This document shows, in pieces, positions 23,965-31,899 of a stretch of DNA of 64,000 bases (the first letter of the stretch is position 1; each line of letters opens with the position of its first letter). The position numbers and the translations under genes are program-made. The DNA lies in contig CALXSE010000004.1 of NCBI GenBank assembly GCA_944391085.1, forward strand, positions 62,001 through 126,000. Direction: 5' to 3'. The stretch comes from an uncultured Kiritimatiellota bacterium (GTDB lineage: Bacteria; Verrucomicrobiota; Kiritimatiellia; RFP12; DVOR01). The notes beneath the pieces are model-generated. The model ran no database searches. It had not been told where the DNA came from and was given only the letters and a program-made list of their open reading frames with translations.

Positions 23965-25407
23965 ATGGACGACATCAAGACCCTGACCCTCGCCGGCGCC
24001 CTGGAGGGGCTCCGCGCCAAACGCTTTTCCTCGGTTGAGCTGACGCGGGCGCTGCTCGACGCGATGCTGCCCTCGCAGCGCGACATCCACGCCTTCGTGA
24101 CCATCGACGCCGAGGGCGCCCTGGCCCAGGCCGCCGAGGCCGACCGCCGCCGCGCCGCCGGCGAGGACGCCCCGCTCCTGGGCGCGCCCATCGCGATGAA
24201 GGACAACATGGGCGTGGCCGGCCAGCCGTGCACGGCCTCCAGCCGTATCCTCGAGGGCTACGTCTCGCCCTACGACGCCACCGTCGCCGCGCGCCTCCGC
24301 GCCGCCGGCGCCGTCTTCCTGGGCCGCACGAACATGGACGAGTTCGCCCTCGGCTCCACCACGCAGACCTCCGGCTTCGGCCCCACCGAGAACCCCGTCG
24401 CCCGCGGGTGCATCCCCGGCGGCTCCTCCGGCGGCAGCGCCGCGGCGGTGGGCGGCGGCCTGGCGCTGGCGGCCCTGGGCACGGACACCGGCGGCTCCAT
24501 CCGCCAGCCGGCCAGCCACTGCGGCATCGTCGGCGTCAAGCCCACCTACGGCCTCGTCTCGCGCTATGGCATCGTCGCCTGCGCCTCGTCGCTCGACCAG
24601 GTGGGGCCGATGACCAAGACGGTGGAGGACGCCGCGCTCCTGATGGACGCGATCTCCGGCCACGACCCGATGGACGCCACCAGCCTGGCCGTGCCGCCCA
24701 CGCGCCTGGCCCGCCTGTGGGGCGAGCCCCTCGCGGACAGGCCCCTGGCGGGGATGACCCTGGGCCTGCCCAAAGAATATTTCGGCGACGGCCTCGACCC
24801 CGAGGTGCGGGCCCTCACCGAGGCCGCGGCCAGACGCGCCGAGGCCCTCGGCGCCGCGCTCCGCGAGGTCTCGCTGCCCCATTCCGACTACGGCATCCCC
24901 ACCTACTACATCTGCATGACCGCCGAGCTCTCCGCCAACCTCGCCCGCTTCGACGGCGTGCGCTACGGCGCGCGCGTCCCCGCCGAGGACGTGCTGGGGC
25001 AATACCTTGAGACCCGCGCGCGCGGCCTGGGCGCCGAGGCCAAGCGGCGCATCCTCCTGGGCACCTTCGTCCTCTCCTCCGGCTACTACGACGCCTACTA
25101 CAACCGCGCCCAGAAGGTCCGCACCCTCATCCGGCGCGACTTCGAGGCCGCCTACGCCGCGTGCGACCTGCTCCTGGCGCCCGTCACCCCGGAGCCCGCC
25201 TGGCCCCTGGGCGTCTACCAGGACGACCCCATCCGCAACTATCTCTCCGACGTCCTCACCGTCGGCGCCAACCTCGCGGGCTGCTGCGCCCTCTCCCTCC
25301 CCTCCGGCAGGACCGCCGCCGGCAAGCCCGTCGGCCTCCAGCTGCTGGGCCCCGGCCTCGGCGAGCCCGCCCTCTTCCGCGCCGCGCGCGCCCTGGAACT
25401 GCGCTAA
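23965..25407 (+). CDS. gatA: Asp/Glu-tRNA amidotransferase subunit A
   Basis: 480 residues from ATG 23965, eight bases after GGAG; a GTG at 23956 is in frame but overlaps the Shine-Dalgarno. This is the amidase subunit that releases ammonia from glutamine. The Ser-cisSer-Lys triad is visible: Lys in PIAMKDNMG (near 77), the Ser-rich loop PGGSSGGSAAAV (near 150) and TDTGGSIRQPA with the nucleophile Ser (near 175). The C-terminal PSGRTAAGKPVGLQLLG is typical. Normal length. Confidence 0.96.
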   Translation: MDDIKTLTLAGALEGLRAKRFSSVELTRALLDAMLPSQRDIHAFVTIDAEGALAQAAEADRRRAAGEDAPLLGAPIAMKDNMGVAGQPCTASSRILEGYVSPYDATVAARLRAAGAVFLGRTNMDEFALGSTTQTSGFGPTENPVARGCIPGGSSGGSAAAVGGGLALAALGTDTGGSIRQPASHCGIVGVKPTYGLVSRYGIVACASSLDQVGPMTKTVEDAALLMDAISGHDPMDATSLAVPPTRLARLWGEPLADRPLAGMTLGLPKEYFGDGLDPEVRALTEAAARRAEALGAALREVSLPHSDYGIPTYYICMTAELSANLARFDGVRYGARVPAEDVLGQYLETRARGLGAEAKRRILLGTFVLSSGYYDAYYNRAQKVRTLIRRDFEAAYAACDLLLAPVTPEPAWPLGVYQDDPIRNYLSDVLTVGANLAGCCALSLPSGRTAAGKPVGLQLLGPGLGEPALFRAARALELR

Positions 25408-25417
25408 GGAGACCGCC

Positions 25418-26830
25418 ATGGAATACGAAGTCGTCATCGGCCTGGAGACCCACGTCCAGCTCAAGACCCGCACCAAGATGTTCTGCGGCTGCGGCACCGC
25501 CTTCGGCGCCACCCCGAACACCCACGTCTGCCCCGTCTGCCTGGGCTACCCCGGCGCCCTGCCCACCCTCAACGGCCAGGCCATCCGCCTCACCGTCATG
25601 GCCGGCCTCATGCTCGGCTGCGACATCGCCGAGCGCTCCCGCTTCGACCGCAAGAACTATTTCTACCCGGACTCCGCCAAGAACTACCAGATCACCCAGA
25701 ACGGCGCCCCCCTCTGCCTCGGCGGGCACGTCGACCTCCCCGGCGGCCGCCGCATCCGCCTCAACCACATCCACCTGGAGGAGGACGTCGGCAAGCTCAC
25801 CCACCGCCCCGGCTGCTCCGGCGTCGACTTCAACCGCGGCGGCCTCCCCCTCATGGAAATCGTCTCCGAGCCCGACCTCCGCTCCCCGGACGAGGCCATC
25901 GCCTACCTCACCGCCCTGCGCGAGATGATGGTCTACGCCGGCGTCAGCGACTGCAACCTCGAGGAAGGCAACATGCGCTCCGACGTCAACGTCTCCCTCC
26001 GCCCCAAAGGCCAGGAGGCCTACGGCGTCAAGGTCGAGATCAAGAACATGAACACCTTCAGCGGCATCCACGCCGCCCTGGAATACGAGATCGCCCGCCA
26101 GACGCAGGCCCTCGGCCAGGGCCGCGCCATCGTCCAGGAAACCCGCCGCTGGGATCCCGACCTCGGCGAAACCTTCACCATGCGCACCAAGGAAAACGCC
26201 GAGGACTACCGCTACTTCCCCGAGCCGGACCTCCCCCCCGTCATCCTCACCCAGGCCCAGATCGACGCCTGGGCCAACGACCTCCCCGAGGCCCCCGCCG
26301 CCCGCCGCGAGCGCATGATGCGGGACTACGGCATCCCCGAATACGACGCCGGCGTCCTCTCCGCCGACCGCGCCCTCGCCGACTTCTTCGAAGCCGCCGC
26401 CAAACGCTCCGGCAACGGCAAGCTCACCTCCAACTGGGTCATGGCCGAAGTCCTCGCCCTCACCGCCAGGGAAGGCACCCACGTCAAAGACTCCGCCCTC
26501 ACCCCCGAGGCCCTCGGCGACCTTCTCAGGCTCCTCGACGCCAAGACCATCAACGGCCCCACCGCCAAGGCCCTCCTCCCCGAGCTCTTCGCCAGGGGCG
26601 GCGACCCCGCCGCCATCGTCAAGGAGCGCGGGCTGGCGCAGGTCGCCGACGCCGGCGCCATCGAGCCCCTCGTCGAGGCCGCCCTCGCCGACAACCCCAA
26701 GGTCGTCGCCGACTACAGGGCCGGCAAGCAGGCCGCCCTCGGCTTCCTCGTCGGCCAGGTCATGAAACGCTCCAAGGGCAAGGCCTCCCCCCAGCTCGTC
26801 CAGCAGCTCCTCCGCGACAAGCTCGCCTGA
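25418..26830 (+). CDS. gatB: Asp/Glu-tRNA amidotransferase subunit B
   Basis: 470 residues. GatB is the kinase/tRNA-binding subunit. GLETHVQLKTRTKMFCGC (residues 7-24) and CPVCLGYPG hold the zinc cysteines and catalytic Glu/His; the PDSAKNYQITQ and HLEEDVGKL stretches follow, and the C-terminal YqeY-like tail ends in GKASPQLVQQLL. TAAGGAG at the gatA stop is its Shine-Dalgarno. A full gatCAB implies that the cell lacks GlnRS, AsnRS or both. Confidence 0.97.
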   Translation: MEYEVVIGLETHVQLKTRTKMFCGCGTAFGATPNTHVCPVCLGYPGALPTLNGQAIRLTVMAGLMLGCDIAERSRFDRKNYFYPDSAKNYQITQNGAPLCLGGHVDLPGGRRIRLNHIHLEEDVGKLTHRPGCSGVDFNRGGLPLMEIVSEPDLRSPDEAIAYLTALREMMVYAGVSDCNLEEGNMRSDVNVSLRPKGQEAYGVKVEIKNMNTFSGIHAALEYEIARQTQALGQGRAIVQETRRWDPDLGETFTMRTKENAEDYRYFPEPDLPPVILTQAQIDAWANDLPEAPAARRERMMRDYGIPEYDAGVLSADRALADFFEAAAKRSGNGKLTSNWVMAEVLALTAREGTHVKDSALTPEALGDLLRLLDAKTINGPTAKALLPELFARGGDPAAIVKERGLAQVADAGAIEPLVEAALADNPKVVADYRAGKQAALGFLVGQVMKRSKGKASPQLVQQLLRDKLA

Positions 26831-26851
26831 GCCCCCGGCAATCCCCAAGGC

Positions 26852-26885
26852 GGGCCGCCCCTTCCGGGCGGCCCCGCTTTTTCCC
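26852..26885 (+). terminator. Terminator of gatCAB
   Basis: Stem GGGCCGCCC / GGGCGGCCC (26852-26874) followed by CGCTTTTTCC. It lies 21 bases after the gatB stop, between convergent genes. Confidence 0.85.
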
Positions 26886-26894
26886 GCCGGGGCG

Positions 26895-28181
26895 TCAACG
26901 GCCCGGCGCGGCGCGGAGGGCGGCGGCGAAGGAGCCGTCGTGCGTGGGCGTGGGGAGGGTCAGGCGGCTGTCAAGGAGCGCGAAGCCGGGGTTGGCGGCG
27001 AGGAAGTCCCGGACCTGGAGGCCGTCCTCCTCCGGCTCGACGGAGCAGGTGGAGTAAACCAGGATCCCGCCGGGGGCGAGGAGGCGGGCGCAGGCGCCGA
27101 GGATGGCGCGCTGAAGGGCCGCGGCGCGCGCCAAACGCCTGGGCGTCCAGGCCCAGCGGGCATCGGGCCGCCGGCCGAAGACGCCGGTGTTGGAGCACGG
27201 CACGTCCAGCAAGATCCGGTCAAAGGCCCCATCCAATTCCTGCGCCGGGCGCACGGAAACCTCCACGCGGCCAAGGAAGCCGCAGCGGCGGAGCGTGTCG
27301 CGGAGCGTCTCGGCGCGGACGGGGTCGGGCTCGTTGGCCACCAGGCGCGTGCCCACGGGCCAGGGCGCGAGGCGCGCGGCGATCTGGGCGGTCTTGCCGC
27401 CGGGGGCGGCGCAGGCGTCGAGGACGCGCTGCCCGGGGCGGACGTCAAGCAGGTCAAGGGCGTGCCGCGTGGCGGGATCCTGGACGACGAAGCGCCCCTC
27501 GGCGAACCCCTCCAGCGCCTCCACGCGCACCCCGTTGGGCACAAGGAAGAACGCCGGGTCGTCCGGGTGGGGCGCGCACCCCGCCGGCGGGCCGAAGGGC
27601 GGGAGCGGGCGCAGGACGGTGCGCGGCGGCGCGGCGAGGGCCTCGGCCACCGCGCGGGCGCGCGCCTCGCCGAACTGCCCGCGCCAGCGCTCCCAGAGCG
27701 GCCGGGGCAGGTTCAGGCGGACAGGCGCGGGCTGGCGCGCCAGCTCGGCGGCGAACGCCTCGCGCCCGCGTTGGAGGCGGCGGAGCACGGCGTTGACGAA
27801 GCCCGCCGCCCCCTTGCCGATGGGCTTGGCGGCCTGCACCGTCTCGGAGATGGCCGCGTGGTCGGGCACGCGGAGGACAAGCAGCTGGGCGGCGCCGACG
27901 AGAAGCGCGGCGCGCAGCTCCCCCTGGGGCATCCGCTTGACGCAGCGGCCAAGGGCCCACTCCAGGCTCGCCTTGTGCCGCAGGGCCGCGCCCACCAGCT
28001 CCAGCGCGAAGGCCCGCCCCGGCCCTTCCGCCAGCGCCCGCGTGGGATGGTCGCCGCGGGCCATCCAGAGGGCGAGGGCGAAGATGGCGTCCCGCCTGGC
28101 GGAGGGCCGACGGGGCCCGGGGCCCGGGGCAGGGCGGCCGCGGTCGGGCGGGGGGCCGGGTTGGGTCAGGGGGTCTGCCAT
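26895..28181 (-). CDS. rsmB: 16S rRNA (cytosine-967-C5) methyltransferase
   Basis: 428 residues. An N-terminal NusB-like RNA-binding domain (about 30-165, ISETVQAAKPIGKGAAGFVNAVLR) is followed by a Rossmann methyltransferase domain with VLDACAAPGGKTAQIA (near 258), DVPCSNTGVFGRRPD containing the catalytic-release Cys (near 330) and ILVYSTCSVEPEED with the nucleophile Cys (near 380). It methylates C967 of 16S rRNA. The first 30 residues are a Pro/Arg-rich extension, so an internal start is possible. Last gene of the four-gene minus-strand operon from 31834. Confidence 0.92.
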   Translation of the reverse strand: MADPLTQPGPPPDRGRPAPGPGPRRPSARRDAIFALALWMARGDHPTRALAEGPGRAFALELVGAALRHKASLEWALGRCVKRMPQGELRAALLVGAAQLLVLRVPDHAAISETVQAAKPIGKGAAGFVNAVLRRLQRGREAFAAELARQPAPVRLNLPRPLWERWRGQFGEARARAVAEALAAPPRTVLRPLPPFGPPAGCAPHPDDPAFFLVPNGVRVEALEGFAEGRFVVQDPATRHALDLLDVRPGQRVLDACAAPGGKTAQIAARLAPWPVGTRLVANEPDPVRAETLRDTLRRCGFLGRVEVSVRPAQELDGAFDRILLDVPCSNTGVFGRRPDARWAWTPRRLARAAALQRAILGACARLLAPGGILVYSTCSVEPEEDGLQVRDFLAANPGFALLDSRLTLPTPTHDGSFAAALRAAPGR

Positions 28182-28217
28182 CGCTTGCCTCCGTCCGCGT
28201 CGCCGCCCGCGCTTTCC

Positions 28218-29405
28218 TCAGGCGCGGCACGCCGCCGCGAAGGCGGGCTGGGCGCGGAGGATGGTCTCCATGGGGACGGCGGAACAGAGGCGGATATGGC
28301 CGGGCATCCCGAAGCCGCGGCCCGGGACGGCGATGACGCCGCCCTCGAGGAGCCGCCGGCAGAAGCCCAGGTCGTCGCCGCCGGGGGCCTCCGGGAAGAA
28401 GTAGAAGGCGCCCTGGGGCATGGCGAAGCGGACGCCGGCGGCGGCGAGCATGTCGGCCATGGCGCGGCGGCGCGCGGCGTAGGGGGCGAGGTCGACGCAT
28501 TCGTCGAGCAGGGCGAGGGCGAGGCGCTGGCCGAGGATGGGGGCGTTGACGTAGCCGAGCGTGCGGTTGGTCAGCGTGACGGCGGCCAGGAGGGCGTCGG
28601 CGCCGTCGAGGGCGGGGTTGACGGCGACGTACCCGACGCGCTCGCCGGCCAGGGAGAGGCTCTTGGAGAAGGAGCCCAGCACGACGGCCCAGGGGCTGAG
28701 GCGAAGGAAGGGCGGCACGGCCGCGCCGTCGAAGGCGAAGACGCGGTAGGGCTCGTCGGAGAGCAGGAAGAGGGGGCGCGCGCGGTCGGCGTTCAGGGCG
28801 TTGACGGCGGCGGCCAGGCGGCGGAGGGCGGGCTCGGGGTAGATGGCGCCGGTGGGGTTGTTCGGGGAGTTGAGGAGGATGGCGCGGGTGCGCGGGGTGA
28901 CGGCGGCCAGGAGGGCCTCCGGGTCGAGCGCGAAGTCGGGGCCGCGCATGGGCACGGGGACGAGTTTGCCGCCGAAGTGGCCGCAGTAGAAGCCGTACTC
29001 CACGAAGTAGGGGGCGGGGACGAGGACTTCGTCGCCGGGCTCGAGGATGGCGCGAAAGAGGGCGACGAGCGCGCCCGCCGCGCCGACGGTGGCGATGACG
29101 TGCCCGGCCTCGAGGGGGACGCCCTGCTCGCGGGAGAGCTTGGCGGCGAGGCCGGCGCGGAACGCGGGGAGCCCGGCGTTGGGCATGTAGCCCAGGCCGC
29201 AGGGGCGGACGGCGTCGTCGGCGAGGGCGCGGAGGACGTCGCGGGCCTTGGCGGGCGGGGGCACGTCGGGGTTGCCGAGGGAGAAGTCGAAGACGTTCTC
29301 GGCGCCGCGCGCCTTGCGGAGCTCGTTGCCGGCCTCGAACATCCGCCTGATCCAAGAGGCGTTGTCCATGGCGGCGGCGATGTCTGCGGCGATAAGCTGT
29401 TTCAT
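28218..29405 (-). CDS. Class I/II aminotransferase
   Basis: 395 residues, fold type I PLP enzyme of the aspartate aminotransferase group. NSPNNPTGAIYPE (near 180) and the PLP lysine in GSFSKSLSLAGERVGYV (Lys near 248) are clear; a C-terminal Arg in GHIRLC would bind the substrate carboxylate. The substrate cannot be fixed from sequence. ATG 29405 is four bases after the deaminase stop, so the two are cotranscribed. Confidence 0.9.
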   Translation of the reverse strand: MKQLIAADIAAAMDNASWIRRMFEAGNELRKARGAENVFDFSLGNPDVPPPAKARDVLRALADDAVRPCGLGYMPNAGLPAFRAGLAAKLSREQGVPLEAGHVIATVGAAGALVALFRAILEPGDEVLVPAPYFVEYGFYCGHFGGKLVPVPMRGPDFALDPEALLAAVTPRTRAILLNSPNNPTGAIYPEPALRRLAAAVNALNADRARPLFLLSDEPYRVFAFDGAAVPPFLRLSPWAVVLGSFSKSLSLAGERVGYVAVNPALDGADALLAAVTLTNRTLGYVNAPILGQRLALALLDECVDLAPYAARRRAMADMLAAAGVRFAMPQGAFYFFPEAPGGDDLGFCRRLLEGGVIAVPGRGFGMPGHIRLCSAVPMETILRAQPAFAAACRA

Positions 29406-29409
29406 GGGG

Positions 29410-31050
29410 TCACACTTTCCGGAAGCCGTCCAGGGTGAGGCGGGCGAAGGGGATGACGGGGAGCGGCAAAAAGGCGAGGGCCAGGAAGGGGTTGGCGAGG
29501 GCGGCGCCGGTCTCGCGGGCGGCGGCGCGGAGGGCGGCGAGGGCGGCGGCGACCTCGCCGGCGGGGCGGTCGGACATCAGGCCGCCGATGGGCAGGGGCA
29601 GGAGCGCGGCAAGGCGCCCGCCGATCGCGACGGCGAAGCCGCCGCCGCAGTCGCGCAGGGCGTTGGCGGCCAGGGCCATGTCCGCCGGGTCCGCGCCGAC
29701 GACGCAGAGGTTGTGGCTGTCGTGGCCGACGGTCGAGGCGATGGCGCCGCGCCTGAGGCCGAAGCCGTGGGCCCAGGCCAGGCCGACGCGGCCGCTGCCG
29801 CCGTGGCGCTCGACGAGCGCGCAGGGGAGGCGGTCGCCCGCCGCGTCCCCCCAGGCGAGGTCGTCGGTGAGGAGCGAGCCTTCGCGCACGCCGATGACGC
29901 GGGGCTGGGGGGCCGCGGCGAAGTCGCCCGGCGCGAGGGGGCGGCAGCGGACGGAGCCGCGGAAGGGCGCGGCGTCGGGCTCGGGCGGGCGGGCGTCGAA
30001 GGCGGCGTCGCAGACGACCTTGCCGCGGCAGACGACGCGCTCGACCTTGCAGGCGTTGAGGTCGGAGAGCAGGGCGACGTCGGCGAGGAAGCCGGGTGCC
30101 AGGAGCCCGCGCGCGCGCCAGCCGAAGACGCGCGCCGGGGTCAGGCAGGCGGCGCGGTAGACGGCCAGGGGGTCGCAGCCCTGGGCGATGGCGGCGCGGA
30201 TGGCGGCGTCGAGGTGGCCCTCGTCGCGGATGTCCAGCGGGTCGCGGTCGTCGGTGCAGAGGCAGAGGCGATCGCAGAGGGTGAGGGTGAGGAGGGGGGC
30301 GAGGTCGGCGAGGTTGCGCGCGACGGAGCCGGCGCGGAGGAAGACGGCCATGCCGCGGCGGAGCTTCCCGAGGGCCTCGGGGACGGAGCAGGACTCGTGG
30401 TCGTTGGCGACGCCGGCGGCGCAGAGGGCGTTGAGCGCGTCGCCCGCGGCAAGGGGGGCGTGGCCGTCGACGGGGCGGTCGGAGAAGGCGGCGAGCTTGG
30501 CGAGGGCGTCCGGGTCCTTCCCGAGCACGCCCGGGACGTTCATGAACTCGGCCAGCGCGGCGTCCCCGGCATAGGGGGCGAGGGCGGACGCGGGGAGGGC
30601 GGCGCCGGCCTCCTCGGTGGGCAGGGCGGGCACGCAGGAGGGCGCCTGGACCTGGAGGCGCAGGAGCATCCCGGCGGCGGAGGCGCGGAAGAAGTCGATG
30701 GCCGCCGTGCCGGCGACGTTCGCCAGCTCGTGCGGGTCGCAGACGGCGGCGGTGGTGCCGTGGGGGAGGACGAGGCGCTCCCAGGCGTAGGGGGTGACGA
30801 GGGAGGACTCGACGTGGCAGTGGGCGTCAACGAAGCCGGGGACGGCGGTGAGGCCCGCGGCCTCGAGGGTCTCCGCCCCCTCGTAGCCTTCGCCGACGGC
30901 GGCGATGCGCCCGCCGCAGAGGGCCAGGTCGGCCCGCTCCAGCTCGCCGGTGGCGAGGTTGAAGAGGCGCGCGCCCCTGATGAGCAGGTCGGCCGGGCGG
31001 CGGCGCATGGCGACATCGATGCAGGCGGCGAGTTCGGCGGCGTTTCGCAT
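29410..31050 (-). CDS. ade: Adenine deaminase
   Basis: 546 residues from ATG 31050; the frame is open further upstream but overlaps the MBL gene. It converts adenine to hypoxanthine for purine salvage. Metal ligands lie in PGFVDAHCHVESS (near 90); CDPHELANVAG, NDHESC and CTDDRDPLDI follow, and the C-terminal STVGHDSHNLCVVG stretch is typical of bacterial adenine deaminases of the amidohydrolase superfamily. The start is one base after the MBL stop, indicating tight coupling. Confidence 0.92.
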   Translation of the reverse strand: MRNAAELAACIDVAMRRRPADLLIRGARLFNLATGELERADLALCGGRIAAVGEGYEGAETLEAAGLTAVPGFVDAHCHVESSLVTPYAWERLVLPHGTTAAVCDPHELANVAGTAAIDFFRASAAGMLLRLQVQAPSCVPALPTEEAGAALPASALAPYAGDAALAEFMNVPGVLGKDPDALAKLAAFSDRPVDGHAPLAAGDALNALCAAGVANDHESCSVPEALGKLRRGMAVFLRAGSVARNLADLAPLLTLTLCDRLCLCTDDRDPLDIRDEGHLDAAIRAAIAQGCDPLAVYRAACLTPARVFGWRARGLLAPGFLADVALLSDLNACKVERVVCRGKVVCDAAFDARPPEPDAAPFRGSVRCRPLAPGDFAAAPQPRVIGVREGSLLTDDLAWGDAAGDRLPCALVERHGGSGRVGLAWAHGFGLRRGAIASTVGHDSHNLCVVGADPADMALAANALRDCGGGFAVAIGGRLAALLPLPIGGLMSDRPAGEVAAALAALRAAARETGAALANPFLALAFLPLPVIPFARLTLDGFRKV

Positions 31051-31051
31051 G

Positions 31052-31834
31052 TCACAGCTCCAGGAAGGGGAGGGGGGAGGATTGCTCGGCGACGGCGAGG
31101 GCGGGGGAGAGGCCGCGGGCCTTGAGGGCGCGGGCCATGCAGGCGCGGGCGACGCCGGGCTGGTTGCATTCCTCGGAGAGGTGGGCCAGCACCAGGGCCC
31201 GCAGGGTCGGCGCGGCGCAGCGCGCGACGGCCTCGCAGGCCTGGTCGTTGGAGAGGTGGCCCGATTCCCCGGCGATGCGGGCGACGAGGGGATAGGGGCG
31301 GCCGGAGTGGCGGAGCATCTCCAGGTCGTGGTTGGATTCGAGGACGAGCGCGTCGCAGGCGGCGAGGGCGGCGGCGACCTCGTCCGAGACGAAGCCGAGG
31401 TCGGTGAAGTAGCCCAGGCGGGCGGCGCCGTCGTCGAGGGTGTAGGCGACGGGCTCGGCGGTGTCGTGGCTGATGCGCACGGGGGTGACGGTGAGGCCGC
31501 CGAGGGCGAAGGGCACGCGCGACTCGAAGAGGGTGAAGGGGGGCGCCTCGCGGCCGGACAGGCGGCATTGGCGCTCGACGACGGCGGCGGTGCCCTCGTT
31601 GGCGAAGACGGGCGCGCCGTGCCTGGCGGCGAAGCGGTCGAGCCCGCGGACGTGGTCTTCGTGCTCATGGGTGACGAGGATGGCGTCGAGGCCGTCCGGG
31701 CTCGCGCCGACGGCGGCCAGGCGCCGCTCGAGGTCGCGGCAGGAGAGGCCCGCGTCGATGAGCAGGCGCACGCCGCCGCCCTCGACGTAGGCGGCGTTGC
31801 CCTTGCTGCCGGAAGCCAAGACGCAAATCCTCAT
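31052..31834 (-). CDS. MBL-fold metallohydrolase (WalJ/YycJ-like)
   Basis: 260 residues. The first residues MRICVLASGSKGNA and the metal motif THEHEDHVRGL (near 55), with HDTAEP, FTDLGFVSD and HLSNDQA further on, match the YycJ/WalJ branch of metallo-beta-lactamase hydrolases, which have 5'-3' nuclease-type activity linked to DNA replication or cell-wall signalling in Firmicutes. It opens the ade-aminotransferase-rsmB operon. No Shine-Dalgarno; TATAAT ends seven bases before the ATG, so it may be leaderless. Confidence 0.88.
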   Translation of the reverse strand: MRICVLASGSKGNAAYVEGGGVRLLIDAGLSCRDLERRLAAVGASPDGLDAILVTHEHEDHVRGLDRFAARHGAPVFANEGTAAVVERQCRLSGREAPPFTLFESRVPFALGGLTVTPVRISHDTAEPVAYTLDDGAARLGYFTDLGFVSDEVAAALAACDALVLESNHDLEMLRHSGRPYPLVARIAGESGHLSNDQACEAVARCAAPTLRALVLAHLSEECNQPGVARACMARALKARGLSPALAVAEQSSPLPFLEL

Positions 31835-31841
31835 GCCGCGT

Positions 31842-31847
31842 ATTATA
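31842..31847 (-). promoter_or_regulatory. -10 box of the MBL-ade operon
   Basis: Minus-strand TATAAT. It lies 15 bp from the divergent leuS -10 (31863-31868), so the two promoters overlap and polymerases would exclude each other. The predicted transcription start is at or one base before the ATG at 31834. Confidence 0.6.
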
Positions 31848-31859
31848 ACACATGGTTTG

Positions 31860-31868
31860 TGGTATACT
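31860..31868 (+). promoter_or_regulatory. Extended -10 promoter of leuS
   Basis: TGGTATACT (TATACT at 31863-31868), the same nine bases as the gatC promoter. No clear -35. The leader would be about 25 bases. Confidence 0.65.
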
Positions 31869-31899
31869 CATGGGCGATTTTCACCAAAGGGACCCGGAC

